Shown: in pieces, positions 55,010 to 64,000 of the stretch
Position numbering within the stretch: the first letter of the stretch is position 1
Layout: each line of letters opens with the position of its first letter
Assembly (NCBI GenBank): GCA_008477525.1
Contig: SPDT01000002.1
Coordinates: 310,001 to 374,000 of the forward strand
Direction: 5' to 3'
Length of the DNA: 64,000 bases
Origin: Hypomyces perniciosus
Taxonomy: Eukaryota > Ascomycota > Sordariomycetes > Hypocreales > Hypocreaceae
The notes under the pieces: model-generated
What the model saw: only the letters and a program-made list of their open reading frames with translations
The model's database searches: none
What the model was told of the DNA's origin: nothing
Made by a program: the position numbers and the translations under genes

Positions 55010-56307
55010 AGTGGACGGGGCATTCTGATTATTATTACTACTACGGAGTAGAGGTTATCATGATGGGTGGCATAAAGCATTAGATGATGGGATGACTGAT
55101 ATAATAAATACACTTGGACATATAGATCAATGCTCTCGTACGAGTATTATTAGAATAGTAGTACTAGTCGTGGCTCTGGACCACAAGGGGAGATGCGGTG
55201 TACGGATAGACGGCTCATGAGAGAGGGACTCGCAATGTGATATGACGGGATATACGAGTACGTGACTACTGCTGGGACTTGTGGCTCTTATCTCTCTTTC
55301 TATTAGTACTCCGTACACTAGCAGTGTTTATTTTATCGCCCCCCTGTTCAACATTATTTCCCAACGGCCCACTAAGGATCCAGACCAGAGCCTTCTCTTG
55401 TCTGTCTGCCTCTCCAGAGCCCAGAGTCCAGAGTCCAAACTCGTCACACTTACCTCATCGCCCGGCTTGCCTACGTATTGCATCTACTACCTATGTATGT
55501 ATGTCTTCTCGGGCGCTCAACGCCATAAGACGCTTGGCAAAGGTTCCGTTCATTATCCCTCCACCGAGAAACCCCAATTCCAGCCAATTCCAGACATGGA
55601 AAAGAAGAAGAAGATTCTTTAGCCCCCGGTTTCTGACGTAGGTGGGCGTCGGTCAAATCGCCAAGCAGCCTATCAAGACGATGCATATCGCTCCATATCG
55701 CTGGAGAACCATGGAGCACCCCTGTTTAGCGAGCCTTCTTTGGACACATGGCGCCGCCCAAGCGACCAACAACATCCTTTCGGCACGAGCTTTGCTGATT
55801 TGACAAGCCTGTGACAGGCGACCGACGGCCGTGTCGCATATTTTTGCGGTTTTTTACGAGGTGCGACGATGATCATTCCAAGCTTCGTCTACGCTTGAAG
55901 CGTAAAAAGACGGCCCCCCCTCCCCACTGGTGTTAAAGTGTTGGGGGAAAACTTTTAGCTTTTACATACATACCTTATCATGACCAAACATCCCATATTC
56001 TTTGCTATCTGAAAGGCTTCATCCCGCTCTCTGTGGTTGAGCACGCGAGCTGCTGCTGCTGTTGCTGCTGTTGCTGCTTACTTGCATGGTCTTATGCGAC
56101 CACCACACGTGCGCGCAAATCTCGCAATTGTCGCTCTCGTGCCTCGTTTCCTCTTCTAGCTCCTCTCTTCTTCTTGCTCCCTCTCGCCCTCTTCCTCTTC
56201 CTCTCGACCTGCCCTGTGTCCGGTGAACCAACCCGCCCAATACTTGGCGAGCCATCTCGCGGTGCGCATTCTCTAACCCATAGTCCTCGCCTCTCCGCCA
56301 CTGCGCC
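55010..56307. other. Intergenic and permease 5' leader
   Basis: 1.3 kb without a supported gene. It contains two TACGGAGTA-type motifs (55,042 and 55,307), a C-rich run near 55,914-55,926, a TGC/TGT repeat at about 56,048-56,077 and pyrimidine-rich sequence at about 56,140-56,210, both probably within the permease leader. Confidence 0.6.
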
Positions 56308-56311
56308 ATGA
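56033..56311 (+). other. Upstream ORF ending on the permease start codon (ATGA overlap)
   Basis: A 92-codon frame starting ATG at 56,033 and containing a run of Cys codons from the TGC repeat. Its TGA stop (56,309-56,311) overlaps the permease ATG (56,308-56,310). If this ATG is in the mRNA, translation of the permease would need leaky scanning or reinitiation. A downstream in-frame permease ATG lies at 56,350. Confidence 0.3.
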
Positions 56312-58203
56312 CGTCCAGGGCCTCCTCTAGCGGTCCTCCTCCCAACAAGATGGACACCAAGCTCCAGAACGACGCGAGCCTCGCCAACGAGCAGGATCCC
56401 TCGGCCGACCACCTACTCGAGGCCCTCGGATACAAGCCCGAGCTATCGCGCAATCGCTCGACGTTCCAGGTCGCCTTCATGTCCTTCGTCCTCGCCTCGA
56501 TCCCCTACGGCTTGGCCACCACGCTCTACTACCCGATTGTGGGAGGCGGTCCGGTCAATATCATCTGGGGATGGGTCGCCGTATCAGCCATTATTGTCTG
56601 TGTTGCTGCGTCTCTGGGTGAAATCACAAGTGTCTATCCCACTGCTGGAGGTACTTTTTGAAACCATTCTCTGTCTATTCTTCCAGCAAGCTGGGAGCCA
56701 TTACCTTTATAACCATGACCACGTAATTGATCACCTCTTTTCTCTAGGCGTCTATTACCAGGCTTTCATGCTTTCGCCCCCTAAATGGAGGCGCATTGCT
56801 AGTTGGATCTGCGGCTGGCTCTTCGTTGTTGGCAACATCACAATTACCCTAGCCGTCAACTTTGGCACCACACTCTTCTTCGTCTCGTGCATTAACGTGT
56901 TTGAGAAGGAACCGGGTGTTGGCATCTTTGCTGGCGAGACGTACCAGGTCTTCCTGATCTTCTTGGCCATCACATTGCTCTGCAATGCCGTATCTGCCCT
57001 CGGGAACAAGTGGCTTCCTTGGTTGGATGTAAGTAGTGCACTCCCCCCTTCCCCCTTATCCTCCTCTCACCCGCTGGCAATGGCTTCTCGTTTTTCCCTA
57101 GTGTGATTCTCCGCTGACCCCTGAAAAAGACTGCTGCTGTCTTTTGGACATTTGCTGGCGTCATTGCCATCATGGTCACCATCCTCGTCTTGGCCAAGGA
57201 AGGTCGTCGTGATGCCAAGTGGGTCTTCACTGATTTCGAGGCCTACTCTGGCTGGCCTGACGGCTGGTCCTTTTGCGTTGGCCTGCTTCACGCCGCCTAT
57301 GCGACCTCATCGACGGGAATGATCATCTCGTAAGTCCCTAATCCAACACAGTTAGCGTTTGTGTGTCTCTTGGGTCATTAATGTTTGCCCCTTAGCATGT
57401 GTGAAGAGGTCCAGGAGCCCTCGACACAGGTCCCCAAGGCCATGGTCGCCACCATCTTCATCAACGCCATTGCCGGTCTGCTGTTCCTCATCCCGCTTGT
57501 CTTCGTCATGCCTGATCTAGAGATGCTGGCCAACCTCGCGTCTGGGCAGCCAGTTCCCCCGATCATCAAGTCCGCCGTGGGTTCTGCGGGTGGTGCTATC
57601 GGCCTCCTTTTCCCCATCATGGTCCTGGCCATCATTTGCGGTATCGGTTGCACAACCGCCGCATCACGCTGTACCTGGGCTTTTGCCAGAGACGGCGCCA
57701 TCCCAGGTGCCAAGTGGTGGATCAAAGTTAACAAGACGCTCGACGTGCCCCTCAACGCCATGATGCTCAGCATGGCAGTGCAGATCATCCTCGGCGTCCT
57801 CTACTTCGGCTCCTCAGCTGCTTTCAACGCCTTCTCCGGCGTCGGAGTCATCTGCCTGACCGCTTCATACGCCACCCCGGTGGCCATGAACCTGTTCACA
57901 GGACGAAAACAGGTGCGCAAGGGCAAGTATTACCTCGGCAGCCTTGGTGTCTTCTGCAACATCGTAACTATTGGTGCGTACTCCCACCCCTTGTGAAGCT
58001 CTCGGCTCTTTGTCTGGCTTACCTTTGCAGCTTGGTCTTTGTTGGCTCTGCCACTGTTTTGCATGCCCTCGATCATCCCTGTCACGGCCGCCACGGTCAA
58101 CTATGCCCCGGTTGTCTTCGTCGCTGCCACTCTCATCTCCGGCATCTGGTACTGGGTATGGGGTCACAAGAATTACGCCGGCCCGCCTGTACACGAGGAT
58201 TAA
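56308..58203 (+). CDS. APC-family permease (fungal amino acid/GABA/choline type)
   Basis: A five-exon model encodes 524 aa: 56,308-56,650, 56,748-57,028, 57,130-57,329, 57,396-57,973 and 58,031-58,203. Donors are GTACTT, GTAAGT, GTAAGT and GTGCGT, all acceptors end in AG, and phases agree. The product is a 12-helix plasma- or vacuolar-membrane transporter. Family features: cytosolic N-terminus of about 65 residues, then FQVAFMSFVLASIPYG in helix 1, SLGEITSVYPTAGG at the end of helix 2-3, MCEEVQEPSTQVPKAM (from residue 276) and CTWAFARDGAIPG (about 367-379), which are typical of the UGA4/HNM1-like group. The C-terminus is YAGPPVHED. The substrate cannot be read from sequence. The start could also be the ATG at 56,350. 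Confidence 0.9.
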
Positions 58204-59049
58204 GAATGACGACATGCCGTAGTGAAGAGGAGGGAGGGGGGCTGTTTGGATATACCCAGTGGTGCTTGTGGAGGTGTGTGCCCATGTTTGATATGACGAA
58301 GCTACATAGCAGAACAAAACTACTCTAGTATAATTGTGTTCAAGCGGTTGTATATTGGTCTTTGCGGCTCTTAAAGCGGTGTGTTGTAAGTGATATCCCA
58401 ACAAAGCCTAAACTTGATCTTTTGAGATCGATATCCCAGTTTGAGACAGACGATACCGCCCATCGTGATCACTTTGAAGCATAGGTCTTTCTCTTTTCTG
58501 CTCAAGTCGATAGATTAAAATCAATGGCAGCTGACATATGTGCAGATAAGGTTTGCATGCACAGCGGTCATGTGCCGCTGCAGTGCCTCAAGCCATGGAA
58601 ACGTGGGCATTTATCATAGTGGTGTAGGAGCTCGCAGACGTTAGCTACAGATCGACAAGGCAACTCCTTGCTCAACATGCAATGCAATGAAATAAAATGA
58701 AACGAAACGAGGTAAATTGACACGCCAGTTTACTCATTTTGGGAACACAGAGAGGAGAAAACAAACCAGGCCTTTTCGTAATTGGAAAGACGCTCCAGGG
58801 TAGGCCCAGGCACTTGTCAAGTCAAAACGAGGAGCAGGGTCTCCCATGGAAGCAAGGAGTTTGTTCGTTCTCGGAGCCCTCGATGCGGTCAAAAGCTGAG
58901 CATTTTCATTAATGAAATTTCGACACCAAAATGGCGCGACTGAAAATTTGCTCCCGAAATTGCTACGGTCGCGTGACAGTCTGGGCTGAACGTGACATTA
59001 CACAGATCTGCAACGTTGATGAGAAGCCATCACGAAGTGCAGCAACCTT

Positions 59050-59107
59050 CTCCTTCTCCTCCTCCTCCTCATCCTTATCATCCTCCTCCTCCTCCTCCAA
59101 CCCCCCT
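59050..59107. repeat. Pyrimidine-rich TCC microsatellite
   Basis: An interrupted run of TCC/CTC units (CCTTCTCCTCCTCCTCCTC and further), purine on the other strand. No coding context recognised. Confidence 0.85.
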
Positions 59108-62100
59108 CCATGCGAGCAAAAGACAGCTATGGGTCCCTAGACAGACTAACCGAGTAGTATTTTCGGATTGCCAATGGGTGCTGTGTAACCCTCACCGCCC
59201 GTCACTGGGCGCGTGCATACAATCCCAAGCTATCAAATGCATGCATCTCAGCCATCTCCTCGCTCGTATAGCGCACCTACCTACCTGTATGGCGTAGGTG
59301 GTAGTTTGGAGTGCATATGCATAGGTCTGTCTGACGAACGGCGACGGATACGGAGTGCCTAACATCATAGCACAGTCCGACTACATCGATAGTACTACAC
59401 AAAATGGTCGGCGCCCATGAAACCTCCGGCATTATTGAAGCAAGCCATGGGCGACTACATTAGTTCTTGCGGGGAACGACCGCTAGTTTGCGTCGCCTCC
59501 TTTGGTAGCTTCTGGACCGGCGTGCCATTGTACATTACATGATACGGCATCTAGAGCACTAGAGGCTATCCCCCCTCTCCCCGCTCCGCCTCTAGCTGAG
59601 CCCGCGGTTGTATGAAGCTTAATACGATGTCACTTGGGGATCGGTGTGGTGAGCTTCTGGGAGGGGAAACTCGAGGGGAGGGCTGGCTTTCGCCGTAACA
59701 CCTGGTGGTATGGTATGGGATGGTATATGTGTGCACGTATGCTTCTGCTCATGTAGGCATGTCAGACGCATGCACCCCGTAGACAGCCTCCGAGTATGTA
59801 TTTCGTACATCGGAACATTGCCCATGGCCACAGCAAACCTACTGCAATGGCATCGTCATTGAGTCTCTTGCTTCCCGTTCCATCATATCGATGTTCTGTG
59901 CAGGGGCAAGTACCAAGTACCGGGGCACAGTATGCACCTCATCGCACCTCATCGGTACAAAAACAGCAGCAAGTCTGGATATGGATAAGGGGGATAAGGG
60001 GTGGAGGAGCGCCGGATGCCACGGCGCTTCGCCAACTGAATGTTAGCAGCGGGTTGGAACGCCAGTGGTGTCTGTGCCTTCACCGTATTGCGACAACCGA
60101 ACGCCATGTTGTGCCCATCACAGCTCCTTGCAGCACGAAATGGTGTATTGGCCCTGACGCCTGCTGATAAGGGATTTCGCTAGAGGAATGGTGGTAGTAC
60201 AAAGTACGTCTCTCTGTATGCGGGCATGGCTGTGGTGGCTTTGTCTGTTATTGTCGATCAAAACGGCCACCGATCAGAACCTTTCAACCATGCGTGGTGC
60301 CCTAGGTGCAAAAAGCACACCTAACCCATGATCCTAGCCTGATGTTTCTCTCTTGGGATCTGAGATCTTGGGGCAGAGCCAAATCAGCGGCGTGAGCGGA
60401 TAGAACATTTGGACAGCACAAGACAACAGCCATCATCAGCATATCGTCATTGTGCGACCATGCCATATCACAGCTGCCCCATAGATCATGGTATGTACGA
60501 CGTATATGGCACTACGGCCTGGCAGTACCCCAATACTGCAAACCCCTGAGGTTCCTCATCCATCATTCTATGGTGGTGGGTGGTAGTTCTTTCAGACCGA
60601 CGGATCTCAATTTATTGCGCGCATCTTAGCGCCGACTCATGGTGGACCGGCGAGCTTCTTAACGCGGTTGCATCAAACACCACCTTTGCCAGAGTAGGCA
60701 TTCGCTTCTAACTCGACTCATCAAGCGTCGCGTCAAAACTACGCCGCGGAATAGCGTAATCTGGGGGATTGACCAAACAAAGATGCTGCTGCCTTACCCC
60801 GCCTTTTGGTCTTGATGCATGTTTATAAAAAGCTCCTTGATGGATGGGTCGAATGGAGACTCAATAGTTGATACACGGTGCGGAGGAAACGGCTCCCCAA
60901 ACATGTGATTCACCCTATCAGTGATGAGGATGGAGGCTGGCCAATTTGCAAAGAAGCTGTTCGGTGCCTATTGTTACCACACCGCAATGCAGGGCAGACA
61001 ATGCCAAGCGGGCACTGAAGCTCGTGCTTTGGCAGCAGCGGTTTGTATGACATGATAATGCACTTGTGCGGAGAGAAAAAGAACCCGAGGGGCACAACAG
61101 GCCATTTGATGTGTGGCGTTCTTGGCCACGAGGCTCTCAGGCCCCGTTGATTGGGGAACTTGTGTGCAAAGCGAAACACAAGAGAATGGCGGATGATCCG
61201 GCATCAATGACGGCGATGAGTATGTACACTGTACATAAACGAAACAGGGGCATGGCCATTGAACGAGGGAGGTTCTGCAAGGAGTACGGAGTATTAGTTA
61301 AGACTACTTCGTGGAGTGGATCGAACCGGCAAGTGTAAGCACATCTCCACGGAAGATACCAGTAACAATCCATAGCAGTAGGTCGTACGAGCATGGAGTG
61401 CTTCGTACTTGGGAGTTCGCACCAAGACATGGAAATGAGGGGGCCAATGCAAGGAAATTCCTTCAAGAAGTTGGCAGGATGAGGAGAACCTGGCACTGCT
61501 GGATGCTGGCTGATATGATTGGAAGTCGAGCGCACGGCACAGGAGCCACTGGTGCGCAGCCTCTTTCACCTTGGCATGCAGGCGAGCAAGCCCCCTCAGC
61601 CTCCTTGACCCCCTCCAGAATCAGTCGGTGTGAAGATGGCTCCTGGGAACCATGCAGCTCGTCTTCTGTGGTTGGCAAACTCCGGATGGGCCACATCATC
61701 ACCGGCCACGACTTCGTAGATTGCTGGGTATCACACAAACAGCCAAGAGTTCCCCGACAGCGATATGGTTATGCGAGAAGGGACCCCCAAGTCCTGACGG
61801 GTGGCTTTTCATCACAGGGTCCAAGACTGACGACTCGAAGACACGGCGAAGCAGTACGAGTAGTACTCCGTAGCACTACATAGATTGTTGGCGTGTCAAT
61901 TACGGAGTACGCGCTGAGCCAATGACCCACAGCATTGTTGCACCTCTGGGGTAAAATGGCCGAGATAACGGATGCTTCTCTTTCAGGGAATCTTATAATT
62001 AGTCAGATTGAGCTATTTTCCCGGGCGTTGAGACTCGACTTGCGCGCAGGTGAAGCTGTGGCCCATGCCCGTTCATGGTTGGATTGCATGTTGCGTATTT

Positions 62101-63159
62101 CCACAGAAAATGTTGACTTGTAACAGACATCGTATCGTGAGGTGGGGCGCCGACAGCGACGGGAGGTGGGTACGGATCGCTCCGACATGCATAGGCACAA
62201 TTCAATTTCACGCTCCGGCGAGAAGGAATGCAAGAGATGGATGAACCTTGATCCCATCCATCCAGAACCATCACCTCATCTTCTCGCGTGCTCGGCGCAA
62301 AACGCAGTGACTCTCAAGCTGGGATTATGATTCGAGCTGACATGGTATTGTGCGTCCGTTGTCGGAGTCTCCGTTCGGCGGTGCTTCTCGACCTTTCGAT
62401 ATGCTCAACCCGGTCTTTCTCGGCTTCTGGGAATGTCACATATCTCAGGCGTGAATGTAATGATATGAGACATAGGTCAACGTCTAGACCTTTGTTTGTA
62501 CACACATACTTCATGCACTGCGGTAATTAGATGAGGCAACAACCTCAAAGATCGCTGGGAAATAGCTCGTGTCCACAAGTCGAGCGTTTTCAGACATGGG
62601 AGGATGCCCATACTGTGCCTTGGAACTTGCTCCTGGGGTTGTGGCTGCAGTTGGTTGTTCGGATCGCACCCTTGCTAGCGCCACTCGTAGCCTCGCAGGG
62701 GCAGGACTTGGCCGAACGATGTGCTGATAAGCCAATTGTGGTGCCGTTTGCATCGAGATCAGAGACAATGATCCCTGGCTGGCAACATCGAGGCTTGGCT
62801 TCCAGGGAGCATGAACAAGGTCGTGCGGCTGATGAGAGTCGGTTGAGTCGAGTGTAACATGGACGGCAACAGAGTGGGAAACGTCAGAAAGCGAGCCTTG
62901 ATAGGGCCAATCGGCGTGTGTCAAGACCTCGAACCGGTCTGTGGGCTTGACTCGATACAGGAATGGATGAGTGTTTGTGCGAACGTATAAAATCCTATTC
63001 GATGGTCCGTGGAGTCTGGTTGGACTGATGCTATCGACGCCAGACGGGATGTGGCCGCAAGGTTTGGACCGCGGCGCTAAATAAAACCACGGCGGATGGC
63101 GTTGTTGCGGACCATTACTACCGGTTCGTTGTTGAGTTCTAGCAGCCAACACTGGCCGT

Positions 63160-63230
63160 TTGATATGATATGATGTGAGATGAGATGAGATGAGATGAGA
63201 TGAGATGGGATGGGATGGGATGGGACGAGA
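63160..63230. repeat. Pentanucleotide microsatellite (TGATA/TGAGA/TGGGA)
   Basis: Consecutive 5-bp units that change along the tract: TGATA at the left, at least six TGAGA in the middle, then four TGGGA, ending with TGAGG-like units. The graded unit change is typical of slippage plus point mutation. Confidence 0.9.
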
Positions 63231-64000
63231 TGAGGTGATCTAGACAAAGCTGCGATAGTGGAGAGTAGTACTTCGTAGTACTCGTAGTAGTGGCCATCTC
63301 TGCGCCTGTTGGGGCGTGTCGATATTGTCTCGAGGGATGGTCTGACCTAGGTAGGCTGCATCGCCGCAGACTCGGAGTGTCGTGCGTCGGAAATAAAACT
63401 ATCACTCATGACAAGGCTCTCTCTCTCTCCCCCCTCCGATTGCATTGCCCTGGTTGTACGGGGAACAGTGCATTCCATTCCATGGGAACTCTTGCTAGGA
63501 ACAATGCGGCGGAGATGTGACAAGACCTCGGATCACACACACTGTACGAGTACTTCGTACTGTCATTTGTTATCTGCATGGTTCAGACGCATGAGAAACC
63601 TGTCGTGCTTCCATGCGCTCGCAACGTGGGTCAAGCCCAGACATGAATGTTTTGAAAATTTCCTTTTCGCTTAGGTGGTTGTTTTGGTGTTGGTGGGGCG
63701 GGCACTGAGACTGTATCTGCACGGCGTCCATTTTTGACGATCAATGCTACCACTCCGTACGAGAGGCTGAGGAGAAGTGATGGCGCCATGGGATGACATG
63801 CAGTGGTAGGAGATGCAACGCCATGCGAAGACGGCTGTACTCGCACTTCGTAGCAGTGGTATGATGACTCGATAGGCGAATGGTGTGCTGCGCTGAGTGG
63901 GAATTGTTGGGGAATTTGCCTTCGCGCGGTTGCTGCCAGGACCATCCTCGTATACACAAACAGATATACCTGCGCCATGCAGATAGATCATGGATGATTA

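Larger units (their letters stand above)
58204..64000. other. 5.8-kb region without a supported gene
   Basis: Normal-composition DNA in which no frame shows a recognisable domain or a convincing spliced gene. Open frames of up to 213 codons (62,511-63,152 minus; 61,311-61,883 plus) are compositionally odd and unrecognised. It contains simple repeats (about 59,050-59,107 and 63,160-63,230), four TACGGAGTA-type motifs (61,285, 61,864, 61,901 and a variant at 59,349) and several GTACTTCGTAC-like inverted motifs. It may hold long promoters, UTRs or non-coding transcripts. Confidence 0.5.

Noticed and set aside
56019..56480. A 153-codon minus frame over the permease start
   Set aside because: It is opposite the TGC repeat, the leader and permease exon 1; simple-sequence translation only.
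61311..63152. Open frames of 190 codons (61,311-61,883 plus) and 213 codons (62,511-63,152 minus)
   Set aside because: No known motif, odd composition (His, Ser, Arg and Pro rich) and competing frames on both strands; I cannot support a gene.
1..64000. CRISPR arrays, bacterial operons, tRNA or rRNA genes
   Set aside because: Intron-containing fungal genes and RIP rule out a prokaryotic source. I saw no regularly spaced repeats and no convincing tRNA A and B boxes.

Overview
The window comes from a filamentous ascomycete (Pezizomycotina, probably Eurotiales such as Aspergillus or Penicillium). The genes have short introns with GTRNGT donors, the transporter and DNA-repair families are of fungal type, and repeats carry the signature of repeat-induced point mutation (RIP: TpA excess, TpG and CpA loss, AT-rich).

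Bases 1-45,810 are a gene-free, AT-rich block made almost entirely of LTR retrotransposons nested inside one another. Boundaries could be set by eye from paired LTRs and target-site duplications (TSDs). The outermost is W, a Ty3-type element on the minus strand (68-44,573). Inside it is X, a Ty3-type chromovirus on the plus strand (4,486-43,558, TSD TTAAT). Inside X are Copia-1 (9,661-16,786, TSD GAAAT) and R3, a very large Ty3-type element on the minus strand (18,281-43,346, TSD ATAT) that landed inside the 3' LTR of X. Inside R3 are G (20,946-26,365, TSD CATTA) and Copia-2 (26,541-34,066, TSD TTTAG). Copia-2 carries a solo LTR of the R3 family (27,274-27,680, TSD CTAT). All except G and the solo LTR are heavily RIP-degraded. 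At the right border a Copia LTR and a truncated third Copia lie head to head (44,575-45,810).

G is the intact, unmutated, apparently recent element. It has 226-bp LTRs that look identical, an intact gag (zinc knuckle), and an intact pol with protease, reverse transcriptase, RNase H, D,D(35)E integrase and chromodomain. The sequence also shows how it probably works: an 11-nt primer-binding site complementary to its own LTR (Tf1-like self-priming), a polypurine tract, and a gag/pol overlap in the -1 frame followed by a perfect 9-bp hairpin.

From 45,811 the composition changes abruptly to ordinary gene-bearing DNA: an MFS sugar transporter (minus, six exons), a DUF1304 membrane protein, an adenine DNA glycosylase (MutY/MYH type), a coactosin-like actin-binding protein and an APC-family amino-acid/GABA/choline-type permease (plus, five exons). 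These look like independent housekeeping or nutrient genes, not a pathway cluster. The last 5.8 kb (58,204-64,000) and 48.2-50.9 kb have no gene I can support; they hold short repeats and a recurrent 9-mer, TACGGAGTA.
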